Origin: an uncultured Clostridia bacterium
Lineage (GTDB): Bacteria > Bacillota > Clostridia > Christensenellales > UBA1242
Direction of reading: 5' to 3'
DNA: 26,135 nucleotides
Assembly: GCA_947584775.1 (NCBI GenBank)
Contig: CANPWT010000005.1
Coordinates: forward strand, 1 to 26,135
Below, piece by piece: positions 7,530 to 17,259 of the stretch (positions within the stretch are counted from its first letter, which is position 1; every line of letters starts with the position of its first letter). The notes beneath the pieces are model-generated. The model was not told the DNA's origin. It worked only from the letters and a program-made list of their open reading frames with translations, and made no database searches. The position numbers and the translations under genes were made by a program.

Positions 7530-9746
7530 ATGTTAAAATCAATTTTAAACAAATTATTAATGGTTTTTTATTTTATCATTGGCGCTCTTTTGTTAGAGGC
7601 CGTTACTTTTAACATCCTAAATTTTGGAACAATGCCGGAGTATTTTTGGCTTAACTTTGTTATAATTGCCTTTATTGCGGTTTTGGTTTACATTATTCCA
7701 AACTTTACCGCGCAGTATGTAATTTACACAATAATTTTATTTGTTCAAACCGTGTTTATTTACATCAATTATTCTTTATATATGGTGTATGGCGATTTAT
7801 TTTCGATGGAGATGATAAACTTTGTTGGTGAAGCCGCCATGGCCATGACATCTAGTTTTATTTATGTTTCAGTGCTATTAAAATTGATTGCCGTGTTTTT
7901 AATAATTGCAATAATTGGCTATTTGTTTTTAACAATTTGCAGGAAAAGTAAAATTCAATTAAAGCAGCATTTTTCAGTTTTTAGCGTTATAATTATGCTA
8001 AGTTTGCAATGCTTTTCGTCCGCTTACTTTTTTTCCACCAGGAACGCAATATTAAACATTTCTAGCATCGAGCAAGATAATTATGTCGAAAGCGACACAT
8101 TTTTAATGGAAAGCAATTTGCTAAAAAACAAAAGTTATGCCAAATTTGGCACATATGGCTATTTTTTAAACATGGTGGTCAATAGGCTTAGCGGCCTGCA
8201 TGGTAAAATGAAACAAGCAACCATAGATTATTTTAAAAATGGGCAAACATATTCTTCAAGCGATGTTTTTGGGGTAGATGAGGGCAACAATGTAATTGTT
8301 ATCATGATGGAAAGTTTAGAGTGGTTTGGCTTTGGCGATGGCAGTTACAGCCCAAAAGTGGATAATTTAAGCCCAGAAATAACCCCTAATGTTTATTCAA
8401 TAATTTATGGCGATGACTACCTTGACGATGTCGCAAACGAAAATTTAGCAAACGATGCTTTAATTTCCACCAACTATTTTTCAAAAGCCAAAACAAACAT
8501 GAGCGAGGGCATAGGCATTTTAGGCAATTACCCAATAGGCACAGACCTATCCGACATTGCATACAGGCATTACATCAATGGTGCAAATTTGTTTGGTTAT
8601 TCGTTGCCAAACATGCTAAAACAGGGCGGGCTAAATTATACAACTTCGTATGTTCACTCTAATGTTATAACATTTTATAACCGAAATTTAACCCATCACA
8701 ACATCGGCTTTGATGTGGTTGTGGGCAAAGATACTATTAGAAAAGATGCCGACCCAAATGGCGAACTGCTGTATTCGGGCGATGACTTAAAATGGGACCA
8801 TTGGGAAAACGAAGGCGTATACGCTAAAAATGCCCTAAATTATATTGTGCCACAAAACTATCAGCAAAAACCTTTTTACACTTTTTATTTAAATGTTTCC
8901 AGCCATGGCTCATATCAAGATGAAAATAACTTATACGATAAAGATGTTTTAAAATACCGCGACTATATTAAGTTCGGCGAGGAAAACTGCACAGTGGACG
9001 ATTTAGGCTATTATCATTTTGACAAAACACTGCTTACGCGCAACAAAACAGAGCAAGATTTTTATTCAAATTGGTACAAAACAATAATTAAGTCTTATGC
9101 GCCAGACGTTTTGGACGAACTTTTAAATTACGAGTGTGGGGTAAAAGGGCTTGACGATGCAATTGGCGAAATTGTAAACAAATTAAAAACAAGTTATTAT
9201 TCAGACGGCTCGTCCGTATATGATAAAACAACCATGGTGTTCTATTCCGACCATTACACATATTACGATTCGCTTTCCAACCGCGTTAAAGGCTTCCCAA
9301 CAGAGGATTTTTCCAGCGTTGAACTTAACACCGTTCCAATGATAATTTCTAGCCCAGGGCTTAAAAAACAAAACGCAACAAATAATTACAAATATTTAGT
9401 AAATCAAGAATTTTGCTCGGCGTACGACATCGTTCCAACCGTGTTAGATTTATTGGGCATTAGTTTTAACAAAAATGTGTATGTTGGCAGTTCCATTTTC
9501 GATGATAGTGTGCCAAAATTCACCTTAAATAACAAACAATATAAAATGACAATTTATTATTCCATCACAGGCGGAATTTTCTCCCACTCGCTTTATACTT
9601 ACGATTTTAACACCTTTGTTGCCCTAGACCCGCGCGTTGGGCAGGACACATTAAATTTGTTTAAGCAAGAAGCATATAAAACCCTGGTTAAAATTAACTA
9701 TTTAAACATTTTAAATAATTATCAACTTTACAATCAAATAGACTAA
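7530..9746 (+). CDS. LTA synthase-family (sulfatase-fold) membrane phosphotransferase
   Basis: 738 aa. Five hydrophobic segments in the first ~170 residues (about 8-30, 40-58, 62-84, 110-137 and 149-168) are followed by a large extracellular alkaline-phosphatase/sulfatase-fold domain. Visible active-site elements are NVIVIMMES (metal-binding E261), AKTNMSEG with the catalytic Thr (T322), and FYSDHY (metal-binding D574 and H575), followed by AYDIVPTVLDLLGI, typical of the family. These enzymes transfer glycerol-phosphate from phosphatidylglycerol to build lipoteichoic acid, or other phospho-groups to surface glycans; which one applies here cannot be decided from sequence. It is somewhat longer than S. 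aureus LtaS (about 646 aa). It appears monocistronic with its own promoter and terminator, and the mRNA is probably leaderless. Confidence 0.87.
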   Translation: MLKSILNKLLMVFYFIIGALLLEAVTFNILNFGTMPEYFWLNFVIIAFIAVLVYIIPNFTAQYVIYTIILFVQTVFIYINYSLYMVYGDLFSMEMINFVGEAAMAMTSSFIYVSVLLKLIAVFLIIAIIGYLFLTICRKSKIQLKQHFSVFSVIIMLSLQCFSSAYFFSTRNAILNISSIEQDNYVESDTFLMESNLLKNKSYAKFGTYGYFLNMVVNRLSGLHGKMKQATIDYFKNGQTYSSSDVFGVDEGNNVIVIMMESLEWFGFGDGSYSPKVDNLSPEITPNVYSIIYGDDYLDDVANENLANDALISTNYFSKAKTNMSEGIGILGNYPIGTDLSDIAYRHYINGANLFGYSLPNMLKQGGLNYTTSYVHSNVITFYNRNLTHHNIGFDVVVGKDTIRKDADPNGELLYSGDDLKWDHWENEGVYAKNALNYIVPQNYQQKPFYTFYLNVSSHGSYQDENNLYDKDVLKYRDYIKFGEENCTVDDLGYYHFDKTLLTRNKTEQDFYSNWYKTIIKSYAPDVLDELLNYECGVKGLDDAIGEIVNKLKTSYYSDGSSVYDKTTMVFYSDHYTYYDSLSNRVKGFPTEDFSSVELNTVPMIISSPGLKKQNATNNYKYLVNQEFCSAYDIVPTVLDLLGISFNKNVYVGSSIFDDSVPKFTLNNKQYKMTIYYSITGGIFSHSLYTYDFNTFVALDPRVGQDTLNLFKQEAYKTLVKINYLNILNNYQLYNQID

Positions 9747-9750
9747 AAAC

Positions 9751-9777
9751 AAAAAAGCACTTATAAAAGTGCTTTTT

Positions 9778-9778
<1 letters not shown>
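9751..9778. terminator. Bidirectional terminator shared by the LTA synthase gene and tRNA-Asn
   Basis: A 12-bp stem (A6-GCACTT with AAGTGC-T6) around ATAA. On the plus strand it ends the LTA synthase transcript. On the minus strand it starts right at the 3' CCA of tRNA-Asn. Confidence 0.88.
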
Positions 9779-9852
<74 letters not shown>

Positions 9853-9865
9853 GTAAAACTATTTT

Positions 9866-9894
9866 ATTATATAATTTAATTATTTGCTTGTCAA
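9866..9894 (-). promoter_or_regulatory. tRNA-Asn promoter
   Basis: On the minus strand, TTGACA (9894-9889), a 17-nt spacer and TATAAT (9871-9866), about 14 nt before the mature tRNA 5' end. Confidence 0.85.
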
Positions 9895-10002
9895 CAGTTT
9901 TTAAAAAAAATTTTAAAATTTTAATTTTTATAATTTAATTTTGTCAACATAAATTTAATTTTAAAAAACTACACATTACTATTTATTAATAATTATTTGA
10001 TA

Positions 10003-10030
10003 TTGACAAATTTTTTTAATATGCTATAAT
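10003..10030 (+). promoter_or_regulatory. Promoter of the 1040-aa protein gene
   Basis: TTGACA (10003-10008), a 16-nt spacer and TATAAT (10025-10030). AGGAGG lies at 10045-10050, 7 nt before the ATG. Confidence 0.88.
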
Positions 10031-10057
10031 TAATTTAATTATTTAGGAGGGTGTTTT

Positions 10058-13000
10058 ATGAAAGTTCAGGAATTGGACCTTGTTTTAGACGAATGCAACA
10101 TTAGTTTTTCTTCTAAAGGTGGCAATTTTAAAGGCGTGGTTATAAACCCAGCGTATAAAGATGTTATTCGCGAATATGCATACAAAAAAGGTTTGTTCGC
10201 CGATGAATTGGCTGAGGAACTTAGCCAATATAACACTCAGCGCCTAATTATGGTTTTTATAAACAAGGCGCAAGAGTATCTTAATAGTGGGGTATTATCC
10301 TTTTATCAATTTCAAAAAGTTTTGCTAGATAACGAATATTCGGTAAGCAAAACCTTATATAATCCAAATTACGAGCCACTGTCCCGAGCCAATCTGCAAC
10401 GCCCATTATATGAATTTTTAGTAAAACTTGCCCTAGAAAATAAAATAGAAATGAGCGAGGCCGTTGTTTCGCAAATCATAAATGGCGCAAAACTTCAAGG
10501 TCAGTTAACCAAAGAAGAAGCGGTTAATTTTGCCGAAGTAATTAAGATTATACAACAAAACAACACAGAAAAAGATATTCAATTATTTAAATCACTAAAC
10601 GCTATTCAAAAAATATTTTCACGTCGCACAAACAACAAAAACAAACAATTAAACAAAGTTATTTTAGATAGTTATAAAAAAGCGCAGGAAGTTGCTAAGT
10701 TAGATAGTAACGATGTGGAAAATTTTTCTGCCACCTCACTAAATATGCTAAAAGCACTTGCATGCTTGTATGATTCCATATCAAGACATCTTCCAAATGT
10801 AAATATGGACGAGCAAAATAAAAAGGACTATCTTCGTTTTGTAGATGCACTGATGATTGAAGAAGTTAACAGCACTGAAAATTCAATTATGAAAAGGTTA
10901 ATTAAATTTAACCCAGAATTTAACAAAACACAAGTTGAACTTTTTGATGAGTTTTTAGACGAACTTGTAAGACGCGGCAGTGCTTCAAGTGATGAAGTGT
11001 TCACCGAACAAGAAGTTGCAAATTTGTTAAAACACACCACTTCATTAATATTCTTTACCGACAAACAAAAGTTAACAGGTGCAAGGGATGCGTTAAATAA
11101 ATACATCAATTATGTTTCCGACATCGCCAAAATTTCCAATCAACTGCCGGTGTTGGACGGGTTTAGCACAAAAACAATATTTTTAAAAGCGGGCACAATT
11201 TTAAAAAAAGAAACACAAGATATTGAAAACGCAGTGCAGTTCTTAATGGGCAAACCTATTAAAGAAATTATTAAGCCACATGTAAACAATAACCTAACTC
11301 TGCGCGAGGAACGTGAAAATTTGCTTTTAACAATTTTGCCAGACTTAAAAATTGATGAGATGGAATTAAACACTCATTTGCGCGTTTTAAAAGAGCGCCC
11401 AAGCATTTTAAAATTTATAAACACTGAGAATTTGTTAAAAATAACCACAACTTTGTTAAATTCAACCACATACGCATTAGATATTTCAGATGTAGACGAT
11501 GGCTTATATGTTAAAAATGCAAAATTACACAAATTAGGCTTTGATGTTAATCAGGTTATTTCTGCAGATAACTTGTTCGCAATATTTGCCGATTCCAACC
11601 TTGTAGGCAACACTGCAAACTTAGAAATAGCAGCCAAAATTTACACCGAAAATGTTAAAATATTATCTAAAATCATCTCTGTTAAAGACATTTTTGCCGT
11701 TGCTAAACACAACATTGGCATTTTGTTGCAAGATAATAAAAATGATTTATCTAACATCATTGCGCAATCGTCCACCGCAGAGGAGTTAAGGGCAAATATA
11801 ACCAACTTTTTAAACAGCAACCCAAGGCAAAAACCAACAAATAATTCTAGGTCTACAACCAAAAGAACACAAACCAATAAAACCTTTAATAGGCGGGAAA
11901 AAATTGCAATTCCACCTAAACAATCGATTGACATTGACGGCCTTTCACTTGATGCTGACGGCTTAAAGGAATTAGGGTTTGATATTTCCATAACCTCTGA
12001 AAATGCAGCAAAAATTGATGCAACTGTAAAAATTAATAAAAAGGAAGCAGATAAGGCTAAACAATTAGAAACTAAAATAGCCCAATTGGAAAACGAGCCA
12101 ATAGCAGAGGAGCAAATGGGCGAGCAGTTCCAACCTGAGAGCGAACAAGCCGAACAAAAAGTAACAGACCTATTTGTAATTTGGGAAAAATTGTTTAACG
12201 AATTAAACTCTGTTGATGATTACACCATCCAGCCAGATAAAGTTTTGCCGCACGATTCAATAATGAGCAAGATTGCACAAATTATAGACTTCCGCCAAAA
12301 AGTGGAAATAAATATGCCAGACGGAACTACTCAAACTAAAGAAGAAATAGAGCAAGCAATGGAAGAAGATTTAAGCATTATTTCCATTTACGATAACGAA
12401 GTTTTGCAAGAAATTGAAGAGCTTAAATCTATTTTGCACGATGTTCTATTAAACAGTGATAGCAAGTCGATAGTTCCAACCATTAAAAGGGCGTTAAAAA
12501 CTAGCATTGCAAATTTAAAATCTTTAATAAATAAAAATAATGAGGAAATTAAAGTCAATTCAACCGAAATTAAGCAAGCCGAAGTTGACATAAGCGCCAA
12601 ATCCAAAGATACAAAACCGGCTTTAATAAATGAAATGATAAAACGCTTTAAAGAAATTGAAAAACTTAACGAACAAAACCCTAATAATGAAGATAAACAG
12701 TTCTTTGCTTCAGAAACCGAAAAATTGAAAAAACATCTAGACAAAAAACTTGAAATTGCATTGAAAAACGAACAAGAATTAAACGAAAATAAAAACTTAA
12801 AGAAATTATATAAGTTTAATAGCGATAATTTGCAATCTATAAACAAACTGCTAACAAGTTTTAAAAAGTCGCTTGAAGATATCGCCAATGAGTTGGAAAA
12901 TTTAATAGCGCAGGAAAAATCGAAACAAGACACTCAAACGGAAGAAAAACATAAAAGTTTAGAAAAATTAAAAGCAGAATTGGAATATTACACAAAATTG

Positions 13001-13180
13001 GCAGGCAGAGCAAACCGCGCAATAGAAAGAAGCGCAGATTACAATTATAGGCCAGAATCAAATGTCTCTCGCAACGCGCAAAAATATAACGAAAAAATAG
13101 AACAATTAAAATCAGAAATTGCAGAGTTGGAAGCAGAATTAGATATTCCTGGCACAAACACCAACTCCGATGTGGAATAA
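10058..13180 (+). CDS. Large helical coiled-coil protein of unknown function
   Basis: 1040 aa; I do not recognise the family. There is no signal peptide or membrane segment, so it should be cytoplasmic. Residues 1-590 look like a mainly alpha-helical globular region. A basic, Ser/Thr/Asn-rich linker follows (about 590-620, with RQKPTNNSRSTTKRTQTNK). Then comes a segment where LKELGFDIS echoes LHKLGFDVN some 140 residues earlier, a possible small internal repeat. From about 665 to 1030 the chain is Glu/Lys/Gln-rich with strong coiled-coil character (for example IEELKSILHDVLL and LKAELEYYTKLA). No nucleotide-binding or catalytic motif was found, so an SMC-type ATPase is unlikely; a structural or scaffold role is only a guess. 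It has a strong promoter, an AGGAGG site and its own terminator. Confidence 0.8.
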   Translation: MKVQELDLVLDECNISFSSKGGNFKGVVINPAYKDVIREYAYKKGLFADELAEELSQYNTQRLIMVFINKAQEYLNSGVLSFYQFQKVLLDNEYSVSKTLYNPNYEPLSRANLQRPLYEFLVKLALENKIEMSEAVVSQIINGAKLQGQLTKEEAVNFAEVIKIIQQNNTEKDIQLFKSLNAIQKIFSRRTNNKNKQLNKVILDSYKKAQEVAKLDSNDVENFSATSLNMLKALACLYDSISRHLPNVNMDEQNKKDYLRFVDALMIEEVNSTENSIMKRLIKFNPEFNKTQVELFDEFLDELVRRGSASSDEVFTEQEVANLLKHTTSLIFFTDKQKLTGARDALNKYINYVSDIAKISNQLPVLDGFSTKTIFLKAGTILKKETQDIENAVQFLMGKPIKEIIKPHVNNNLTLREERENLLLTILPDLKIDEMELNTHLRVLKERPSILKFINTENLLKITTTLLNSTTYALDISDVDDGLYVKNAKLHKLGFDVNQVISADNLFAIFADSNLVGNTANLEIAAKIYTENVKILSKIISVKDIFAVAKHNIGILLQDNKNDLSNIIAQSSTAEELRANITNFLNSNPRQKPTNNSRSTTKRTQTNKTFNRREKIAIPPKQSIDIDGLSLDADGLKELGFDISITSENAAKIDATVKINKKEADKAKQLETKIAQLENEPIAEEQMGEQFQPESEQAEQKVTDLFVIWEKLFNELNSVDDYTIQPDKVLPHDSIMSKIAQIIDFRQKVEINMPDGTTQTKEEIEQAMEEDLSIISIYDNEVLQEIEELKSILHDVLLNSDSKSIVPTIKRALKTSIANLKSLINKNNEEIKVNSTEIKQAEVDISAKSKDTKPALINEMIKRFKEIEKLNEQNPNNEDKQFFASETEKLKKHLDKKLEIALKNEQELNENKNLKKLYKFNSDNLQSINKLLTSFKKSLEDIANELENLIAQEKSKQDTQTEEKHKSLEKLKAELEYYTKLAGRANRAIERSADYNYRPESNVSRNAQKYNEKIEQLKSEIAELEAELDIPGTNTNSDVE

Positions 13181-13200
13181 TAAATCCATTGCATTTAACA

Positions 13201-13229
13201 AAAAAGCACAAATTTTTGTGCTTTTTTTT
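13201..13229 (+). terminator. Terminator after the 1040-aa protein gene
   Basis: AAAAAGCACAAA pairs with TTTGTGCTTTTT (the innermost pairs open to form the loop), followed by a T run. Confidence 0.85.
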
Positions 13230-13514
13230 GTGCAATTTATTAAAATTTTGCTTAATTTTTATTAAAATTAAAAATTTTTTATATTTTTTTAAATTCAATA
13301 GCGTATATTTTTTATTAAAACATAATTTTTTATATGTATTTTAAAATTTAAGCATTATTTAATAAAATTTTTTGCTTTTTTATTAAAATTTTAAGTTTTT
13401 TCATAATTTTTTATTAAATATTACTAATTTTTTTATAATTTTTATTACTTTTTTAGCATTGTCAAAAACACATTTTTAAACCCAAAATTAAAAGTTAAAA
13501 TAAATTAAAAGATA
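13230..13514 (+). other. AT-rich intergenic region with degenerate TTTTTATTAAAA motifs
   Basis: About 285 nt without a gene. The motif TTTTTATTAAA(A/T) recurs about four times with variations (near 13256, 13310, 13378 and 13407). It may be leader or binding-site DNA or simple compositional drift; no RNA gene is recognisable. Confidence 0.5.
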
Positions 13515-13543
13515 TTGATTTTTATTTTAATAAGTGTTATAAT
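13515..13543 (+). promoter_or_regulatory. Promoter of the 1225-aa protein gene
   Basis: TTGATT (13515-13520), a 17-nt spacer and TATAAT (13538-13543). AGAGG lies at 13550-13554, before the ATG at 13560. Confidence 0.8.
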
Positions 13544-13559
13544 CAATTTAGAGGTTTAT

Positions 13560-16500
13560 ATGAGTGTAGAAGTTGTTAGTGATATAAGTATGCCAAAATA
13601 TTATGTTTCAACACGTTTTATGCCCACTTCGATTCCCTCGGGGGTGGATTTATCTAACGGCATTAAAAGGTTGCTTACGTTTAAAGGCAATAGTAATGGT
13701 AATTATCTTTATTGCCAAATTGATGGTGAGTGGCAATTTTTACCGCTTGACGAAATTGTTTTTTACGCCGATGGCAGGGAAACTAATTTAAAAAATTATT
13801 TATCTGACACTGACAGTAGCAGGGCTCGTCACTCGCTTAATGATGCCTTTAAATACGATTTATTTTCAACCGCAATTTCATCACAAGGCAGGCCAATAAC
13901 CCAAGTTGTAAATCAGCGCTTCTCGTTTGAAACAGTTGTAAAAATAAAAATGGGCGATGAAGAAAGATATGCGGTGGAAAGTTACGATTACGCCAAAAAA
14001 ACTAAAACCGATTTTAGTTTTGACGCAAGCGGCAATGTCACTTTTACCGACAAACAATCTTTTGACAACTCTTTCACCATGCAAAAGCCAGCCAAAAAAA
14101 CTTTGCTGGACGAGGGACACTTTTTAATAGAAAACAAAAACTACACTGTTGCAAATCAACAATTTGAATACACTTTAACATTTACGGACTCAAAAGGGGA
14201 CAAGCATACAATAAAATCTAGCGAACTTCGCCTTAAACCTAAAAAGAGCGGAAGTGATATAGAATTATACACCGGCCCAATAACCAAAGATGTATTGGAT
14301 AAATATAAAAATATTGTTATCTCCACCGATGAAGGCGATAAATTTTTCAATCTTACAGATGATTTAAAAGTGTATTTACAAGAGCAAGTTGAAGCGCAAA
14401 GGGCGGAAAAGTTAGACGCTAGTTCTCTAAACTATAAAGTTAACTTGCAAGGTCAAGATAACAACAAGCAAATTATGGTCAATATAGGCGATATGTTTGC
14501 AGATAGGGAATGTTCAATCCCACTAAAAAATTCTTTAGTCGGCTTATATATTGGCAAACAAATTTTTGTTCGCCACGGCGGGGAAATTATTCAAACCCAG
14601 CCGCTAACCAGCCAGCAAGTTAACATCCCATATCAAACAAACAAATATATGGAAGAGGCAATTTTCCACCCAGATGAGCCATTAACTGACAATCGATATT
14701 TAAAATTGCAGTCGGGCAAATATGTAAAGGAAAAGGAAGCAGTTAGGCCGGTTGGCTATGTTTATGCGGATGCCGCCACTGCCAATTTTGATGCTTACGT
14801 TTTCTATTATGGCGAGGACAACAAGCAAAGCATAATACTCACCAAGGAATTTGTTAATGGCAAGGGCAGCACTTTTAAATATAAAGATATAACCCTAAAC
14901 CGAGTACATTCCCATAAAATTGTTCGTTCAACCAAATCGCTTGCCAAATGCCCTGTTTGGAGGGTAACAAATTTTGAAGACGGCAGTGCAGATAATTTTG
15001 ATAACTCCAAAATATTAGAAGAAGGTAAAAACACAACAGAAGAGGATTATAACGCTGCCAAAATTTTGGTTGAAAGCAATTACAAAGAGGGCAAGTTTGT
15101 CCCAGAAGATGTTTTGGTAAAAGATGGCGATAAAACTAAAATAGAAAAGTTAGATGCCAAAAACAAAGCATATGTTGAAAGCGAACAATTTTACACTCCA
15201 GATAGATATTCGCAGTCTAACGAATTTGACTTTATTCGCAAAAACGAAACAACAATAAAAAATGGCAAAATAGTTGGTGGCCCAACTTTTAGTTTTGGCG
15301 ATGCCATGAAAAGTGATTTTAAAAAATGGGGGGCTGCATTTGGCTATGGCCTGCAAGCAACATTTAGCGATATTGGCATACTTGTAACCCTTGCTGCACC
15401 AGTTGTAACGGCGGGCGCGTTCATTGGCTGGCTTGGAACAGGCGTTGGCTTGCTAGCAAAAAATATTGTTAAAGCAGCAACAATTAACCACAGGAAAAAA
15501 CATTATAAAGATACCCTTTTAGAGGGCAGAAAAACTGTTAAAACCGACTTAAACAGCCAATATCAAACCCTGTCTGCTGAATTGATGGATGCTTCAGAAG
15601 AAAAATTAAAATTTGTGGAAGCAAATTTCTTGCAGGCTTGCGATAGTTACGAACAACGAATAATTTCGTTAAACGAATCGTATTACGATTCATCCTTTAA
15701 ATTTGGCGATAAAGTTACCGAGGCCAATGCTACCTTATATTCCGAAGCGCTAAGAAGCTATAAAAAAGAAATGAAAGAGTTGGATAAATTATACGATGAA
15801 CTTAGCGCAACCGAATATAATAATAGGCGTAAAGAAATTGAATCAAGGTATGAAAATTTAGCCCAAATGGGTTTAACCCACAAAGCAGATAAAGATAGCG
15901 CAGAATTAATGGAAAAGGCACAAACATATAAAGCCTTTAACCTTATTAAATATTTCTATTTACCGCTATCAGCAGATGCAAAGCGCCACACAGATTTAAT
16001 AAATCAGTTAAATAAGGTATACGATGATGAATACACAAAGGAAGAAGATAGAGATTTACATCCACGCGATAAATATATTGATGAAAAATTAGAGTTAATT
16101 AACAAAATAAACTATAACTTTAAGTATGGCGAATTTACTAAATCTGGTGACCTAACCAAAAAAGCAAAATTTAAAAGCAAATTAAGCAAAGAGGAATTAG
16201 AGTTTTTAAATAGATTTATGAAAACTTCTTTATTTGAAGTTTTAAAAGCAAAACATTTGGAAGAAATAAAATTAGATAAAAGCAATATTTTAGAAGTTGG
16301 CATTTCAGCCGTAGACACCCACGAACACGAGCATGAACATGAGCATGAACACGAACACGAGCATGAACATGAGCATGAGCATGAACACGAACATGAACAC
16401 GAAGACGAGGCAAAACCTGATGAGGACAAAGATGGCAAAAAGCCAGCCTCCAAAAAGAAAACTACTAAAAACGCAACCAAAGCGCCAAGTATGGCTAATT

Positions 16501-17237
16501 TTGCCCAATATATAGCGGAAGGTCAACTTTTAAAAATGTTGTCTAGCACTGCATTTAAGCAAAAATTAAAAGAAAAAACAAATATTACAAAGGACGGCAT
16601 TGCTGCCTTGCGCGGATTAATAATTCAAAGGCACGCTGAGGGTAAAACTGCCAACACAATAATAGCAAAGCAGGCAAATAAGGCAATGTCCCTAGTTTCG
16701 GACGTTGAAGATTTTGACCTTAACACCTTGCCAGAAAATATACTTAAATCCGCTTTTGACACTGGCCTCAACATGCTTGCAGATAATGCGGTTGAAAGAG
16801 AACACGCTAAAATTGGCACCAAACCGGTTGGCGTGGAAGTTAAAAGCGCTAAAATTGGCTATGTTGTTGTTGAAGATATGCTGGAAAACATCCTTAAACC
16901 AACCACTAAATTAACTAAAAAGGAAGCCAGTTTAAGGGACGGAAACAATTCTGAATTTAATTTAGAAAACACTGCAAAATTAAAAGAGAGCGAGCGAACT
17001 GAATTTATTGCTTGGCTAGAAAATCATCTATCTAAGGACATTGCAATTAATAGTGCCAAGGCAATCGATAAAGTTTTAACCAGAATTCACGATAAGCATT
17101 TGCAAGGCAAATCCGCGTATGGTGATGGAAGGGCTAAACTCACTAACGAAATTTTAGGGTTGGCTATTCAATATTTAGCAAATAAAGAACTTAAAAATTC
17201 TAACGAGTTATTAATAACTGCGGGCGAAACAAAATAA
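13560..17237 (+). CDS. Giant unrecognised protein with hydrophobic centre and His-Glu repeat
   Basis: 1225 aa, no family recognised. I start it at 13560 (MSVEVVSDISM), where AGAGG is well placed; the frame is open further upstream, but that part overlaps the promoter. Residues 1-580 look beta-rich, with alternating hydrophobic strands and many Asp/Gly turns, and no signal peptide. Residues about 605-642 form a long hydrophobic Gly/Ala-rich stretch (VTLAAPVVTAGAFIGWLG), enough for a membrane segment or hairpin. About 645-800 is helical and coiled-coil-like. Residues 921-948 are fourteen HE dipeptides, followed by an Asp/Glu patch and a Lys-rich stretch (KKPASKKKTTKNATK), then a helical C-terminal ~250 residues. 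No catalytic motif was seen. The HE tract could bind Zn or Ni. glyS follows after 22 nt with no terminator between. Confidence 0.78.
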   Translation: MSVEVVSDISMPKYYVSTRFMPTSIPSGVDLSNGIKRLLTFKGNSNGNYLYCQIDGEWQFLPLDEIVFYADGRETNLKNYLSDTDSSRARHSLNDAFKYDLFSTAISSQGRPITQVVNQRFSFETVVKIKMGDEERYAVESYDYAKKTKTDFSFDASGNVTFTDKQSFDNSFTMQKPAKKTLLDEGHFLIENKNYTVANQQFEYTLTFTDSKGDKHTIKSSELRLKPKKSGSDIELYTGPITKDVLDKYKNIVISTDEGDKFFNLTDDLKVYLQEQVEAQRAEKLDASSLNYKVNLQGQDNNKQIMVNIGDMFADRECSIPLKNSLVGLYIGKQIFVRHGGEIIQTQPLTSQQVNIPYQTNKYMEEAIFHPDEPLTDNRYLKLQSGKYVKEKEAVRPVGYVYADAATANFDAYVFYYGEDNKQSIILTKEFVNGKGSTFKYKDITLNRVHSHKIVRSTKSLAKCPVWRVTNFEDGSADNFDNSKILEEGKNTTEEDYNAAKILVESNYKEGKFVPEDVLVKDGDKTKIEKLDAKNKAYVESEQFYTPDRYSQSNEFDFIRKNETTIKNGKIVGGPTFSFGDAMKSDFKKWGAAFGYGLQATFSDIGILVTLAAPVVTAGAFIGWLGTGVGLLAKNIVKAATINHRKKHYKDTLLEGRKTVKTDLNSQYQTLSAELMDASEEKLKFVEANFLQACDSYEQRIISLNESYYDSSFKFGDKVTEANATLYSEALRSYKKEMKELDKLYDELSATEYNNRRKEIESRYENLAQMGLTHKADKDSAELMEKAQTYKAFNLIKYFYLPLSADAKRHTDLINQLNKVYDDEYTKEEDRDLHPRDKYIDEKLELINKINYNFKYGEFTKSGDLTKKAKFKSKLSKEELEFLNRFMKTSLFEVLKAKHLEEIKLDKSNILEVGISAVDTHEHEHEHEHEHEHEHEHEHEHEHEHEHEDEAKPDEDKDGKKPASKKKTTKNATKAPSMANFAQYIAEGQLLKMLSSTAFKQKLKEKTNITKDGIAALRGLIIQRHAEGKTANTIIAKQANKAMSLVSDVEDFDLNTLPENILKSAFDTGLNMLADNAVEREHAKIGTKPVGVEVKSAKIGYVVVEDMLENILKPTTKLTKKEASLRDGNNSEFNLENTAKLKESERTEFIAWLENHLSKDIAINSAKAIDKVLTRIHDKHLQGKSAYGDGRAKLTNEILGLAIQYLANKELKNSNELLITAGETK
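16320..16403 (+). repeat. In-frame His-Glu codon repeat (14 units)
   Basis: Fourteen CAY-GAR units. Positions 16320-16349 and 16350-16379 are identical at 29 of 30 bases, so part of the tract arose by duplication of a five-unit block. Every unit is 6 nt, so length change keeps the frame. Confidence 0.9.
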
Positions 17238-17259
17238 CGTACATTTTTCAGGAGACTAA

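Noticed and set aside
12388..12933. Minus-strand 181-codon frame opposite the 1040-aa gene
   Set aside because: Shadow of the coiled-coil region (Ser/Leu/Phe-rich), with no start signals.
10058..13180. SMC- or Rad50-like ATPase
   Set aside because: Coiled-coil content is suggestive, but no Walker A, Walker B or signature motif is present.
13515..13559. Upstream start for the 1225-aa protein
   Set aside because: The first codon would be the TTG of the -35 box and the extension covers the promoter; AGAGG favours 13560.
16112..16480. Minus-strand frame with a Cys-Ser repeat
   Set aside because: It is the complement of the HE codon repeat inside the large plus-strand gene.
17238..17259. T-box or riboswitch before glyS or leuS
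   Set aside because: The leaders (22 nt before glyS, short before leuS) are too small to hold one.
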